From contig MGTJ01000068.1 in NCBI GenBank assembly GCA_001799395.1, positions 1 to 50,160 on the forward strand: a stretch of 50,160 nucleotides of DNA, written 5' to 3'. The stretch is from Desulfobacterales bacterium RIFOXYA12_FULL_46_15. Its GTDB lineage: Bacteria; Desulfobacterota; Desulfobacteria; Desulfobacterales; Desulfobacteraceae. A program made the position numbers and the translations under genes. The notes under the pieces are model-generated. The model was not told the DNA's origin. It saw only the letters and a list, made by a program, of their open reading frames with translations, and did not search any database. Positions 34,943 through 43,655 of the stretch are shown one piece after another (the first letter of the stretch is position 1; every line of letters starts with the position of its first letter).

Positions 34943-35695
34943 TTATTTTTTATTGCAAAGCCTGTGGATAGTCTGTGCATGCCACTCGCCGCGGCCTGAG
35001 AAAGTGGGTTGTCCAAGTTCAATTAAACGGGCTGCAACCTGATCAAAGGTGGCGCCATCGTTGCGCATGGTGTAGATGATATCCATGACGGCCTCACGGC
35101 TGAGAAGCTGGGTTTCCGTTGAAACAATCTCTTTGGGTTTTTCAGTAACGACTTTTTTTCTTTTTCGAATGGCGGGCCTTTGAGGTTCTGCATCTGCCAC
35201 AGGTGCTTCTGCTGCAACAACCGGGTCGGCCTCGGATTTTTGAGGAGTGACATAATGATGCTTGAAAACTCTGACCGGCTCATTTTCTTCCATGGGTTCT
35301 TCTGCATCCGGCATGGGAGCGATATTCAGATGATCGACAATCCTTTCAATGGCAATGGCCTGACGTTCCAACATATCAGCTGTTCTTTCCTGGACATTGA
35401 TCAGATAGTCCTGATTCTTTGCCAGGGTTTCAATATGGCTGCTCAAATTTTCAATGGCTTCTGCGAGCATGGATGTAACCGATGTTTCATCCATGGGCAG
35501 CCCATTTCCGCTTTGAAGTACCGGCATGGGCGGTCTTTTCACGTTCTGGTTTCTTGTATTCTGGTATCCTCCCCCATAGGAGTTGTTAAATCTTTGAGTG
35601 GTATAATGATAAGGATTATCATAGTTTTTGCGCGTTTTAGGGGTGCGCGGTTTCTCAGCCTGGCCATTTCTTAGGCTTTGTAAAAAGTCGTTCAT
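34943..35695 (-). CDS. Uncharacterised protein with coiled coil and recombinase-like C-terminal segment
   Basis: This is a 250-residue protein I do not recognise by name. Residues 1-65 are polar and rich in Asn, Tyr, Gly and Arg, probably disordered. Residues 70-125 form a helical or coiled-coil stretch (MLAEAIENLSSHIETLAKNQ). Residues 126-195 are acidic then basic and Pro/Ala-rich. The last 50 residues (MDIIYTMRNDGATFDQVAARL, then GQPTFSGRGEWHAQTIHRL) resemble the helical DNA-binding segment that follows the catalytic domain in large serine recombinases, where G.s...ia..Ln..G.pt..g..W....v is typical. No catalytic domain is present. A GGAGG ribosome-binding site precedes the ATG. DNA binding is inferred only. 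Confidence 0.75.
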   Translation of the reverse strand: MNDFLQSLRNGQAEKPRTPKTRKNYDNPYHYTTQRFNNSYGGGYQNTRNQNVKRPPMPVLQSGNGLPMDETSVTSMLAEAIENLSSHIETLAKNQDYLINVQERTADMLERQAIAIERIVDHLNIAPMPDAEEPMEENEPVRVFKHHYVTPQKSEADPVVAAEAPVADAEPQRPAIRKRKKVVTEKPKEIVSTETQLLSREAVMDIIYTMRNDGATFDQVAARLIELGQPTFSGRGEWHAQTIHRLCNKK

Positions 35696-36001
35696 TTAAT
35701 TCATTTCCTCCTTGGGCTATTAAAATGTCAAAACTGGCGGCGCCGGTTTTTGACAAAAGGTAACTCAGAATTTGCAACTTATTGATTTTTATAAAAGTTA
35801 CAGTACAGGGCGTTTCTTATTGTCAATAATATGTAAACGCTGCGTATATATCCTTTGTTTCAAAATCTTTGTCAAGCTTTTTTTACGATATTTTAAATGG
35901 CGATATGGATGCGCTTTTCGTTGTTTTATTCGTTTGAAACACATTTTTTTTTATGATAAAAGGTATTCTCCTGTTAACCATATGAGAGGGACCGCATTAA
36001 A
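35696..36001. other. Divergent intergenic region before queF
   Basis: About 306 A/T-rich bases separate the divergent unknown gene and queF. A GAGGG ribosome-binding site precedes queF (35986-35990), and the strong GGAGG of the opposite gene lies at the left edge. I looked for a preQ1 riboswitch, because queF genes often carry one, and found neither its conserved loop nor a matching A-rich tail. No convincing promoter pair, repeat or RNA gene is visible. Confidence 0.5.
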
Positions 36002-36415
36002 ATGGTTGAAAATAAAATTTATAAAACCAGTTATCAAATTGAAGACCCAGGAATTGTCAAAGCGGAAATCCTTGAACCGATTCCCTATGTTTATAAATCA
36101 AAAAGAAGTATCGATATCACCATCAGACAGCCTGAATATACATCGGTTTGCCCCATGACCGGCCTGCCGGACAACGGCTGCATTACCATAAAATACAGGC
36201 CGGATCAAACCATTGTTGAACTTAAATCATTGAAGTATTACCTCTTGCAGTACAGGAATGTCGGGATGTTTTATGAACATGTGGTCAATAAAATTCTGGA
36301 TGATCTGGTTCAGGTGTTAAAACCTTTACGCATGGAGGTTACCGGTGAATTCACACCAAGAGGCGGTATCAGCTCTCTTGCAACGGCTGTGTATGAAAAA
36401 GAGGAAAAGAGTTAA
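36002..36415 (+). CDS. queF: NADPH-dependent 7-cyano-7-deazaguanine reductase (short form)
   Basis: QueF reduces preQ0 to preQ1, the base that is inserted into tRNA on the way to queuosine. At 137 residues it is the unimodular short form of the T-fold enzymes. The catalytic cysteine is in TSVCPMTGLPD, the QueF NADPH motif is VELKSLKYYLLQYRN, and a substrate glutamate occurs in FYEHVVNKI. No other queuosine gene is adjacent. Its TAA stop overlaps the stop of the convergent dus gene in a shared TTAA. Confidence 0.95.
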   Translation: MVENKIYKTSYQIEDPGIVKAEILEPIPYVYKSKRSIDITIRQPEYTSVCPMTGLPDNGCITIKYRPDQTIVELKSLKYYLLQYRNVGMFYEHVVNKILDDLVQVLKPLRMEVTGEFTPRGGISSLATAVYEKEEKS

Positions 36416-37377
36416 CCTGTCAGGATCTCAAATTCTTTTATAAGGCTAAGGGCCTGATTCCCGGATTCAATTGCGGACAGTCTTTTTCTAAAAGAAGAAC
36501 ACCCGGGTATTCCTTTGACAAACCATGACAGCCTGCCCCTGAGCATCCTGCAGGCAGGTTCTTCACCGAAAAAATCAATATATCCATGGATCAGATGGGC
36601 CATTGCATTGAATATTTGCCCATGGGAAGGGGTTTGAAAACTGCCTGTTTCAAGGAAAGAATCAATCTGGGAGAAAATAAACGGATTGCTTAAGGCCGCC
36701 CTTCCCACCATGACGGCATCACACCCGGTATACAATAACATCTTCACGGCATCATCCACACAGGTGATGTCCCCATTGCCGATAACCGGGATTGAAAGCG
36801 TCTGTTTCAATTCTTTAATCAGATTCCAATCCGCCTTGCCTTTGAATCCCTGGCCGGCTGTTCTTGGATGCAGAATTAGGGCATCGACTCCGGCATCCTG
36901 GGCAATTTTTGCAATTCTGAAAGCATCCTGTCCGGATGGGTCCCAGCCGGAGCGGATTTTGATGGTCAGGGGCAGGTCCATAGCCTTCCGGATAGAGGAT
37001 AATACGGAATGAGCAAGCGCCGGCTGTTTCATTAAAGCAACCCCGGCTCCCTGTTTGATGACTTTTTTTACGCTGCACCCGAAATTGATATCGATTATCT
37101 GAGCCGCTTTCATATCCTGGACCGCACGGGCACAATTTGCCATCAAGTCTGCATCAGACCCAAAAAGCTGTATGGACAGGGGCTGTTCTTCATCTCTTGA
37201 AGATAGAAGCCTCAGGGTTTTTTCCGAATTATAGAAAAATCCTTTGGCGCTGACCATTTCAGAAGAGACTACGGCACAGCCGCATTTTTTTACAAGAAGC
37301 CGGAAGGGCAGGTTGGTGACCCCGGCAAGGGGTGCAAGAAATGTTCTTCCATGGATGCAAAGATCTTTGATTTTCAT
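36412..37377 (-). CDS. dus: tRNA-dihydrouridine synthase (DusB-like)
   Basis: This is a 321-residue flavoenzyme that reduces uridines of tRNA to dihydrouridine. It has the FMN-barrel start LAPLAGVTNLPFRLLV, the catalytic cysteine in DINFGCSVKKVIKQGAG (serine replaces the usual proline after the Cys), RSGWD, and VMVGRAALSNPF near the phosphate site. The C-terminal helical tRNA-binding domain is present. The VKKV..GAG pattern is that of the DusB group. The ATG lies directly at the end of the DUF1848 gene, so it is the last gene of a three-gene minus-strand operon. Confidence 0.93.
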   Translation of the reverse strand: MKIKDLCIHGRTFLAPLAGVTNLPFRLLVKKCGCAVVSSEMVSAKGFFYNSEKTLRLLSSRDEEQPLSIQLFGSDADLMANCARAVQDMKAAQIIDINFGCSVKKVIKQGAGVALMKQPALAHSVLSSIRKAMDLPLTIKIRSGWDPSGQDAFRIAKIAQDAGVDALILHPRTAGQGFKGKADWNLIKELKQTLSIPVIGNGDITCVDDAVKMLLYTGCDAVMVGRAALSNPFIFSQIDSFLETGSFQTPSHGQIFNAMAHLIHGYIDFFGEEPACRMLRGRLSWFVKGIPGCSSFRKRLSAIESGNQALSLIKEFEILTG

Positions 37378-38294
37378 CAGGTTTCATCTTTTTTCAGTCT
37401 TTTGTCAATGTCAGGGGCTGCATAACAAAAAATGCAGTTATGAAAGCATGGGTGTTCGTCATAGGAACCAATATCTATGGACCGGGTACATCTGCACCCT
37501 TGTTTTGAACGCTGGCCGTAATCTCTTTTGGTTTCAGGAAGGCCCCCGAAATTTGCTTTTAAAAGATTTCCATCCACACAGGCGTTTTCAAGAATTGTTG
37601 AGCCGGTATCCGGATGAGACGCCAATTCCTTTTCACAACACAGAGACAGGTGCATATTGAGTTGGGACAGGTGTTTTTCCATCCATTGGAGCACCTGTAA
37701 TTTTTTTTCCAGGCAAGGATTGGTGAAGATAAGGGGTATCGTTTTTTTTCGGGATAAATATTGAAGCCTTTTATGGATTTTAGGATATATATCCAGGAAA
37801 CTGGTCACACATTTTTTAATTCCTAACCCAGAGGCTTTTTCCGAAATGAGAGCAAAATCTGAAAGATTGTTTTTTTCACATCCATCCGGTTCTGTTTTAT
37901 AAAAACAGACAGGATCAAAGCGCCAGGCAATATTCTCAGCTCCGAAAAGGGATGAAAGCGATTCTAACTGATTCAGCCTCTGGCTCAAAGGTAAAACTCC
38001 GGGCTCCAGAAGAGCGGATTCGGAATTGATGGTAAAATTGAAATACAGGTTGAATCCCAGTCGTCTCAGTTTTTCGCCTGCCCTGCTATGAATGAAGATC
38101 TCATAGTTTTTTGACCAGAAGACAATGGAATGGATGGATTCTATAGATACTTCAATTTTTTTAACTATTCGATTATAGGGGTTTTTGATTTCAAAAGATC
38201 CGATCCGGATATGTTCCATGAACCAGTCCATATAAAACCCCGGGATATCCGTTCGTCGTGAAGCAGATAGAATATTAGCCGGGTTCGGGGTCAT
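37377..38294 (-). CDS. DUF1848 family protein with radical-SAM-like cysteine cluster
   Basis: This is a 305-residue protein of the uncharacterised DUF1848 family. It starts with the family hallmark ILSASRRTDIPGFYMDWF and has VFWSKNYEIF and RFDPVCFY, strand-like segments resembling a TIM-barrel. The C-terminal 40 residues carry a dense cysteine set: CRCTRSIDIG (about 267-276), then CFHNCIFCYA (about 283-292), a Cx3Cx2C spacing as in radical SAM enzymes but placed at the C-terminus instead of the N-terminus. A Cys-Cys pair occurs earlier (LSLCCEKEL). Iron-sulfur binding is inferred. It overlaps the small upstream gene by 20 bases and abuts the dus gene downstream, so a link to RNA metabolism is possible. 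Confidence 0.82.
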   Translation of the reverse strand: MTPNPANILSASRRTDIPGFYMDWFMEHIRIGSFEIKNPYNRIVKKIEVSIESIHSIVFWSKNYEIFIHSRAGEKLRRLGFNLYFNFTINSESALLEPGVLPLSQRLNQLESLSSLFGAENIAWRFDPVCFYKTEPDGCEKNNLSDFALISEKASGLGIKKCVTSFLDIYPKIHKRLQYLSRKKTIPLIFTNPCLEKKLQVLQWMEKHLSQLNMHLSLCCEKELASHPDTGSTILENACVDGNLLKANFGGLPETKRDYGQRSKQGCRCTRSIDIGSYDEHPCFHNCIFCYAAPDIDKRLKKDET

Positions 38295-38643
38295 GTTTTT
38301 TTTTAAAATCTGAAAAAGAGATGATCCGCCCTTGTTTTTTCTCCTCCGTCCCGGATTTCTTTTCCTCCCCCCTGTCTCTTATGGCAGGGGAGGGGACCGG
38401 GAGGCCCTCAACAGGGCTTTCAACTTTTTCCAGCCTCATTTTTTTACCGTTCATAAAAAATTCATGGCCATTGATATAATCGTTTTTTAAAATCCATGAT
38501 ACGGTTTGCAAAGGAATCTGGAGCATCAAAAGACGGATCCGGTACCAGTCTTTTTTGGCATCAGGAAGAATACTTTCAATCCTGGCAAAGGACACGGGAG
38601 TATCCTCAAGGTATAAAAGAACAATATCATTGATAGTGGACAA
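38275..38643 (-). CDS. Small uncharacterised protein upstream of DUF1848
   Basis: This is a 122-residue protein without a recognised family name. Residues 1-75 look folded (IVLLYLEDTPVSFARIESI, then the Trp-containing KDWYRIRLLMLQIPLQ and WILKNDYINGHEFFMNG). The remaining third is charged and low-complexity, rich in Glu and Lys. It overlaps DUF1848 by 20 bases on the same strand and so is translated with it. I have the impression that similar proteins occur in other sulfate reducers, but this needs a search. Confidence 0.75.
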   Translation of the reverse strand: MSTINDIVLLYLEDTPVSFARIESILPDAKKDWYRIRLLMLQIPLQTVSWILKNDYINGHEFFMNGKKMRLEKVESPVEGLPVPSPAIRDRGEEKKSGTEEKKQGRIISFSDFKKKHDPEPG

Positions 38644-38729
38644 AGGTTTTCTCCGTATGGTTTGATTTTTCTTGTCAACCGGTCTGATATAACATAATCT
38701 TTTCAGAACAGAAAGAATGGAATTCAGGC

Positions 38730-40142
38730 ATGACCTTTATTTATCAAAAAAAATGGCAGATATTTTTTCTTGTGGCAACATCCATTTTCATGTCCACACT
38801 GGATTCCAGTATTGTCAATGTAGCCCTTCCCTATATGATGAAAGATTTACAGACCCATGTTTCGACCATCCAGTGGGTTGTCCTGATCTATCTTGTAACG
38901 GTTTCCGCCTTGCTTTTAACCTTTGGCCGTCTCTCTGACATAAAAGGCAGAAGACCTGTTTATGTGATGGGGTTCGCCGTATTTACGGCCGGTTCCCTGT
39001 TATGTGGTATGGCCGGGGATGCTTTTTTTTTAATTTTTTCACGAACTATCCAGGGACTCGGGGCAGCCATGCTGATGGCATGTTCTCCAGCCCTGGTAGT
39101 GGATGCCTTTCCGTTCCGGGAACGGGGAAAAGCGCTTGGCATGATCGGGGCTGTGGTGGCGGCCGGGCTTACCATTGGGCCTGTTGCTGGCGGATTCATC
39201 CTCGAATATCTTTCCTGGCGGTATATTTTTTATATCAATATCCCCATTGGTTTTACTGCTGCCATTGGCGGTATGATGATTTTAAAAGACATCCGGTCGG
39301 CAGCCGGCAGTGGCGAACCCATGGACATCAAGGGGAGCTTCCTTTTGATCCTTATTTTATCTTGCTTTATTCTTTTTATGACACAATGGTCCAAATGGGG
39401 GGCGTTTTCGCTTTTGTCCATCTCATGCGCCTGTACAGCGCTTCTGGCTGGTATCGGGTTTGCCCAGAATGAATATAGGACCCCATATCCTTTATTTGAT
39501 ATGGCACTTCTGAGAATCCGGTTATTTCTTTTTCCTGTGATGGGAGCAGCCCTTTTGTTTGCTTCTCTTTTTGTGATCGTCTTTCTAATGCCGTTTTATC
39601 TTACCTACCCATGCGGGTTCCCTGCTTCAAAGACGGGTTTTATCATGATTGTTCCGTTTTTGTTTCTGCTTGTCATCAGCCCAATCTCCGGAATTCTATA
39701 TAACAAATTCGGGTCCCGCCGGTTGTGTTTTACCGGCATGACTGTGTTGATGCTGTCCCTTGTCTCTTTGTTAACAGTTCAGCCGTCCCAGGGGATTTTA
39801 TCACTCCTGTGGCGGATCGGTCTTGCCGGGATCGGGACAGCCCTCTTTGTTTCCCCTAATAATACGGTCATCATGAGCTCCATTCCCCATGACCGGCGAG
39901 GGATCGCATCTGGCGCGGTTGCAACGGCCAGGAATATTGGAATGGTGACAGGCGTGGCTCTGGCCGGGTTGATATTTTCAGCCTCGTTTTCATCCCTGAC
40001 CCATGGAGCAGGCCTTGAAAATTATACACCTGATCTGGAACCGTTTTTTTTGAGCAGCTTCCGGCGGGCTTTGATGACGGGTGTTATCCTTTCAATAGCC
40101 GGGATATTCGTGACTCTTGTCAGGGGCAGGGAATCAAAATAA
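38730..40142 (+). CDS. MFS drug efflux transporter (DHA2, 14-helix type)
   Basis: This is a 470-residue proton-driven exporter of the EmrB/QacA family with about 14 hydrophobic helices. Motif D1 is visible in helix 1 (STLDSSIVNVALPYM), motif A follows helix 2 (GRLSDIKGRRPVYV), and motif C is in helix 5 (GLTIGPVAGGFI). Substrates of this group are varied lipophilic cations and drugs; the specific one is unknown. No EmrA-like adaptor or regulator is adjacent, and the gene stands alone on its strand. Confidence 0.92.
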   Translation: MTFIYQKKWQIFFLVATSIFMSTLDSSIVNVALPYMMKDLQTHVSTIQWVVLIYLVTVSALLLTFGRLSDIKGRRPVYVMGFAVFTAGSLLCGMAGDAFFLIFSRTIQGLGAAMLMACSPALVVDAFPFRERGKALGMIGAVVAAGLTIGPVAGGFILEYLSWRYIFYINIPIGFTAAIGGMMILKDIRSAAGSGEPMDIKGSFLLILILSCFILFMTQWSKWGAFSLLSISCACTALLAGIGFAQNEYRTPYPLFDMALLRIRLFLFPVMGAALLFASLFVIVFLMPFYLTYPCGFPASKTGFIMIVPFLFLLVISPISGILYNKFGSRRLCFTGMTVLMLSLVSLLTVQPSQGILSLLWRIGLAGIGTALFVSPNNTVIMSSIPHDRRGIASGAVATARNIGMVTGVALAGLIFSASFSSLTHGAGLENYTPDLEPFFLSSFRRALMTGVILSIAGIFVTLVRGRESK

Positions 40143-40219
40143 GTCTTTATAAATTTTTCCATAAGCAGTTCTGATTTTTGACAGATCAGCTTTGCCGGGT
40201 ATTTTTTTTAAAAAATGCT

Positions 40220-41182
40220 TTAATATAAAAATTCGGATTCCGGGGAAAAGAAATCGGCTGATATGTCCTTGTACCTGTTTATGGATTCTGATTTCATGAT
40301 ATTTTTCAATGATTTTTCCTTTTTTCTGAAAGAAGGTCCAAAATAGCTCCAGAATCCTTTCATTCGTCCTATCAGATGGGCCGGGCCTGAATAAATTTTT
40401 TGATAACCTAAAAAAAGATCATCATGGAAGTTTTTTAACCGTGCCGTTTTATTCCCTTTTGACGGGATACCTTTTATGGCTTCGGCAAGAAACGGATTTG
40501 AAAGAAGCCCCCGGCCGATCATAAAATCACGGATATCTGGAAATTTTTTCCTAAGTTCGTAAAAGGAAACCAAATCCTTTATATCACCGTTATAGACAAA
40601 GGTATGACGGCTTAAAAGAAGAGCTTCGCCAAAGGCACTATGATCCGGGGCACCTTCGTACATCTGGATTCCGGTCCTGGGATGGAGAATGATTTCATCC
40701 AGCGGGTATTTGTCAAATATGGGCAGAAGTTCATGGATTTCATTTTTTGATATCCTTCCCAATCTAATTTTAACGGAAAGCCTGTTTGAAATCTTGGATA
40801 ATACCGTATTAAGGAAAGCATCAATTCTTTTTGGATGCATTAAAAGACCTGACCCCCTGTTTTTGTTGGCCACCTTGGAATGGGGGCAGCCAAGATTCCA
40901 GTTGATTTTCTTGTGTCCCATATCATGGAGGCAGCCGGCAAGAAAGATGAAATCCTCGGCATTGTTTCCAAGGATCTGGGGGATAGTGGATAGTTTCTTA
41001 TTGTTTTCAGGAGCCACATCTTTCAGCCTGGCGAGTTTCAGCTTCTTTTTGCCCATGGTCGGGATAAAAGGGGCCATGGCTTCATCCACACCGGCAAAAT
41101 GATCGGCAAAAACATTACGGAAGGTTATATCGGTGAACCCCTGCAAAGGCGCAAGAATGATCTTAATATCTGTGTTTTCCAT
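40220..41182 (-). CDS. dus: tRNA-dihydrouridine synthase (second copy, DusC-like)
   Basis: This is a second 320-residue dihydrouridine synthase. It has the start LAPLQGFTDITFRNVFADHF, the catalytic cysteine in NWNLGCPHSKVANKNRGSGLL, IILHPRTGIQMYEG and DFMIGRGLLSNPFLAE. The NLGCP-x-SKV pattern and PLQG start place it closer to DusA/DusC than to the DusB-like gene 3 kb away, so the two probably modify different tRNA positions. It diverges from the acyl-CoA synthetase gene across a 150-base gap. Confidence 0.92.
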   Translation of the reverse strand: MENTDIKIILAPLQGFTDITFRNVFADHFAGVDEAMAPFIPTMGKKKLKLARLKDVAPENNKKLSTIPQILGNNAEDFIFLAGCLHDMGHKKINWNLGCPHSKVANKNRGSGLLMHPKRIDAFLNTVLSKISNRLSVKIRLGRISKNEIHELLPIFDKYPLDEIILHPRTGIQMYEGAPDHSAFGEALLLSRHTFVYNGDIKDLVSFYELRKKFPDIRDFMIGRGLLSNPFLAEAIKGIPSKGNKTARLKNFHDDLFLGYQKIYSGPAHLIGRMKGFWSYFGPSFRKKEKSLKNIMKSESINRYKDISADFFSPESEFLY

Positions 41183-41235
41183 AAAAGGTGCCTGGGTTTG
41201 ATCCCTGTTATATTGTCTTAATCTTCAAAAAAACT

Positions 41236-41265
41236 TTGACAAACCCGATGGTGATAATCTATACA
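41236..41265 (+). promoter_or_regulatory. Promoter of the acyl-CoA synthetase gene
   Basis: A perfect TTGACA (41236-41241), an 18-base spacer and TATACA (41260-41265) lie 68 bases upstream of the ATG, in the gap shared with the divergent dus gene. Confidence 0.55.
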
Positions 41266-41332
41266 CCAAGTATTTTGACCTTTGCTTTTATAATCGAAGA
41301 CAACCGAAGATTGCAAGGAGTGTTTTGCAGGT

Positions 41333-43108
41333 ATGAAAGAGTTTTTTAAAGAAGTCATCCGGATCAATATGATGGAGGACACCCTTGACAAGGAATCCTC
41401 AGCCAGAGAAATGTTCATACGACTCAATTCAGTTAAGACACCTGAATATTTTAATTGGGCTGTTGAGATCTTCGAAGGACTTCATGTAAGCCGAAATCCT
41501 GATAAAAAAGCCCTGGTCTGGACTGATCTGGATACCCTTGAGGTTAAAACCTATACCTACGGGAAATTGCTGCAAAAAGCCAACCAACTGATTAATTTTC
41601 TATCAAAATCAGGGGTAGAAAAAGGGGCTAATCTTTATATGATGAGCCCTGTTTCGCCTGAAAACTGGTTTGCCTGCCTTGCATGTATCAAAGCAGGAAT
41701 CGTGATGGTGCCGACAGCTACTACAATGACGCAACGGGAACTGGAATTCAGATTTGAAACCTATCCCCCGGCAGCCCTCCTGGCGGATGCGAAAGGGGCC
41801 TGCCTGATTGATAAAGCCCTTGAACAAACCCGGATCGAGCCCAGGGTTAAATTAGTGCTGGGGAAAAAAGAAGGCTGGATATCCTTTGAAGAGACTGAAA
41901 ATGAAATTACTGAAGCAGGTGCCGGCAAAACAAAAAGCAGTGATATCCTTTTCTGTTTTTTTACATCCGGAACTACAGGCCTTCCCAAAAGGGTCGGTCA
42001 TACTGCGGCTTCATATCCCTTAGGCCATTTGTCCACCACAGTGATGATCGGTGTTCAACCTGATGATATCCATCACAATTTAAGTGCGCCGGGATGGGCA
42101 AAATGGGCCTGGTCCGGTTTTTTTGCACCTTTTAACGTGGGTGCCGCAACAACCGGGTTTAAATTTTCCGTTCTGGACGGTGAACAATATCTGGATGCGG
42201 TTTCAAACCATAAGATCACGACTTTCTGCGCCCCTCCGACAGCCTGGAAAATGTTTGTCAACATGAATCTGGACTCTTTTAACCTTTCCTGCATCAGACA
42301 ATCCGTCAGCGCAGGAGAGCCTTTGAACGCCAGCGTGATTGAAAGATGGAAAAAACATACCGGGACCGAGATCAGGGATTTTTATGGGCAGACGGAAACC
42401 ACGGCCATGATCGGAAATCCTCCCTGGATGGCCGGTCGGCTCAAACCCGGATACTTTGGTTTCCCTTCTTTTATGTATGATGTCGCTCTGGTGGATAATG
42501 AGGGCAATGAAATACATAATGCCGGGCAGGTGGGACATATTGCAGTGAAACTGGACCAATGGCGGGCAAAGGGATTGTTTCTGGAATATATCGGCAGCCC
42601 TGAAAAAATGAGTTCCGTGTTTGTGGATCATTATTATTATACCGGTGACCGGGCATCCTTTGATGAGGAAGGTTATTGGCGGTTTGAAGGAAGAGCTGAT
42701 GATGTTATTAAATCCTCGGATTACAGGGTAGGGCCCTTTGAGGTGGAAAGCGCGCTGATTGAACATCCTGCCGTGATGGAGGCTGCTGTTGTCGGTGCTC
42801 CTGATCCGAATCGCTATCAGCTTGTAAAGGCCTATGTGATATTAAATTCAGATTATAAGGCATCCAGGGCGCTGGCTCTGGAGCTGTTTAAACATACCAT
42901 CACGATTCTTCCCAAATTTAAAATCCCAAGGATTATTGAATTTGTCCCTGAAGTCCCAAAAACCGTGAGCGGTAAAATCAGGCGGATAGAATTAAGACAG
43001 CTTGAAGCTTCAAGACAAAATAGTGGGGCACCTGATCAGAAGATCAATGAATATTTTTACTGGGATTTCCAGGAATTGAGTTCAAAAAAAGATAAGCCGG
43101 TCAAATAA
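41333..43108 (+). CDS. Acyl-CoA synthetase (AMP-forming, medium-chain type)
   Basis: This is a 591-residue enzyme of the ANL superfamily that activates a carboxylic acid to its acyl-CoA through an acyl-adenylate. It shows the P-loop FTSGTTGLPKRVGH, the A4-A5 motifs APPTAWKMFV and DFYGQTETTAM, the hinge YYTGDRASFDEEGYWRF...GRADDVIKSSDYR, and the C-terminal catalytic lysine in PKTVSGKIRR. The order and length resemble ACSM-type medium-chain or aromatic acid synthetases. Its 3' end overlaps that of the convergent PNPOx gene by 27 bases. The substrate is unknown; fatty, branched or aromatic acids are all plausible for an anaerobic degrader. Confidence 0.9.
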   Translation: MKEFFKEVIRINMMEDTLDKESSAREMFIRLNSVKTPEYFNWAVEIFEGLHVSRNPDKKALVWTDLDTLEVKTYTYGKLLQKANQLINFLSKSGVEKGANLYMMSPVSPENWFACLACIKAGIVMVPTATTMTQRELEFRFETYPPAALLADAKGACLIDKALEQTRIEPRVKLVLGKKEGWISFEETENEITEAGAGKTKSSDILFCFFTSGTTGLPKRVGHTAASYPLGHLSTTVMIGVQPDDIHHNLSAPGWAKWAWSGFFAPFNVGAATTGFKFSVLDGEQYLDAVSNHKITTFCAPPTAWKMFVNMNLDSFNLSCIRQSVSAGEPLNASVIERWKKHTGTEIRDFYGQTETTAMIGNPPWMAGRLKPGYFGFPSFMYDVALVDNEGNEIHNAGQVGHIAVKLDQWRAKGLFLEYIGSPEKMSSVFVDHYYYTGDRASFDEEGYWRFEGRADDVIKSSDYRVGPFEVESALIEHPAVMEAAVVGAPDPNRYQLVKAYVILNSDYKASRALALELFKHTITILPKFKIPRIIEFVPEVPKTVSGKIRRIELRQLEASRQNSGAPDQKINEYFYWDFQELSSKKDKPVK

Positions 43109-43597
43109 ATTCATCTTTTCCTGGGTCATCCGGCCGGTTAAAACCGGTTCAAACCGGGTGAAATAAAGATCCCGAACCCATTGTCCCTGCTCCCACAGAA
43201 GTTTATAACCCTTCAGGGGTTTTGCCCATCTTACCCGGTTGCGCCACCGGGCAAGTTCCTCTGGCGTTCCTTTTCGTTTTGGGCCTGCGGTTCCATATAA
43301 ACGGATGCCGGGCCAGGTTTTGAATGATCCCGTTATCAGGCTTTTCAGCCAGAACCGCTTGCTGCCGTTAACAGCCATGATGCAGACAGCCTCGTTTTGC
43401 TTCAGATTCCGGGGCAGGTTTTTGGGGAATTCCTCCCAGAAATATCCCTGGCAATTTTCCTTGAGCATCAGTGAACCGATGGGGGTGATATGCGGTGTTC
43501 CATCCGGGTTAAGGGTTGCCAGGGAAACATAATGATTGGTTTTAAGCCCCTGGTTGACAAGGGTGACAAGTTCGGGCCAGTAAGCATGGATATCCAT
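43082..43597 (-). CDS. Pyridoxamine 5'-phosphate oxidase-fold protein
   Basis: This is a 171-residue split-barrel flavin-binding protein, as judged by HYVSLATLNPDGTPHITPIGS at the start, followed by EAVCIMAVNGSKRFWLKSLI. The open frame extends 52 codons further upstream into the kinase gene. However, the ATG at 43597 has a strong AAGGAGG site eight bases before it and gives the usual family length, so it is chosen. Members bind FMN, F420 or haem, and the ligand cannot be read here. It is the last gene of the TetR-UbiB kinase operon and converges on the acyl-CoA synthetase. Confidence 0.83.
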   Translation of the reverse strand: MDIHAYWPELVTLVNQGLKTNHYVSLATLNPDGTPHITPIGSLMLKENCQGYFWEEFPKNLPRNLKQNEAVCIMAVNGSKRFWLKSLITGSFKTWPGIRLYGTAGPKRKGTPEELARWRNRVRWAKPLKGYKLLWEQGQWVRDLYFTRFEPVLTGRMTQEKMNLFDRLIFF

Positions 43598-43655
43598 ATG
43601 GATTTCCTCCTTGAGTTGGGGTATAGGGTTTATGCTGCGCGGATTTTTCATTTTT

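Noticed and set aside
35700-36001. preQ1 riboswitch upstream of queF
   Set aside because: queF leaders often carry one, but the conserved stem-loop and A-rich pseudoknot tail are not present in this gap.
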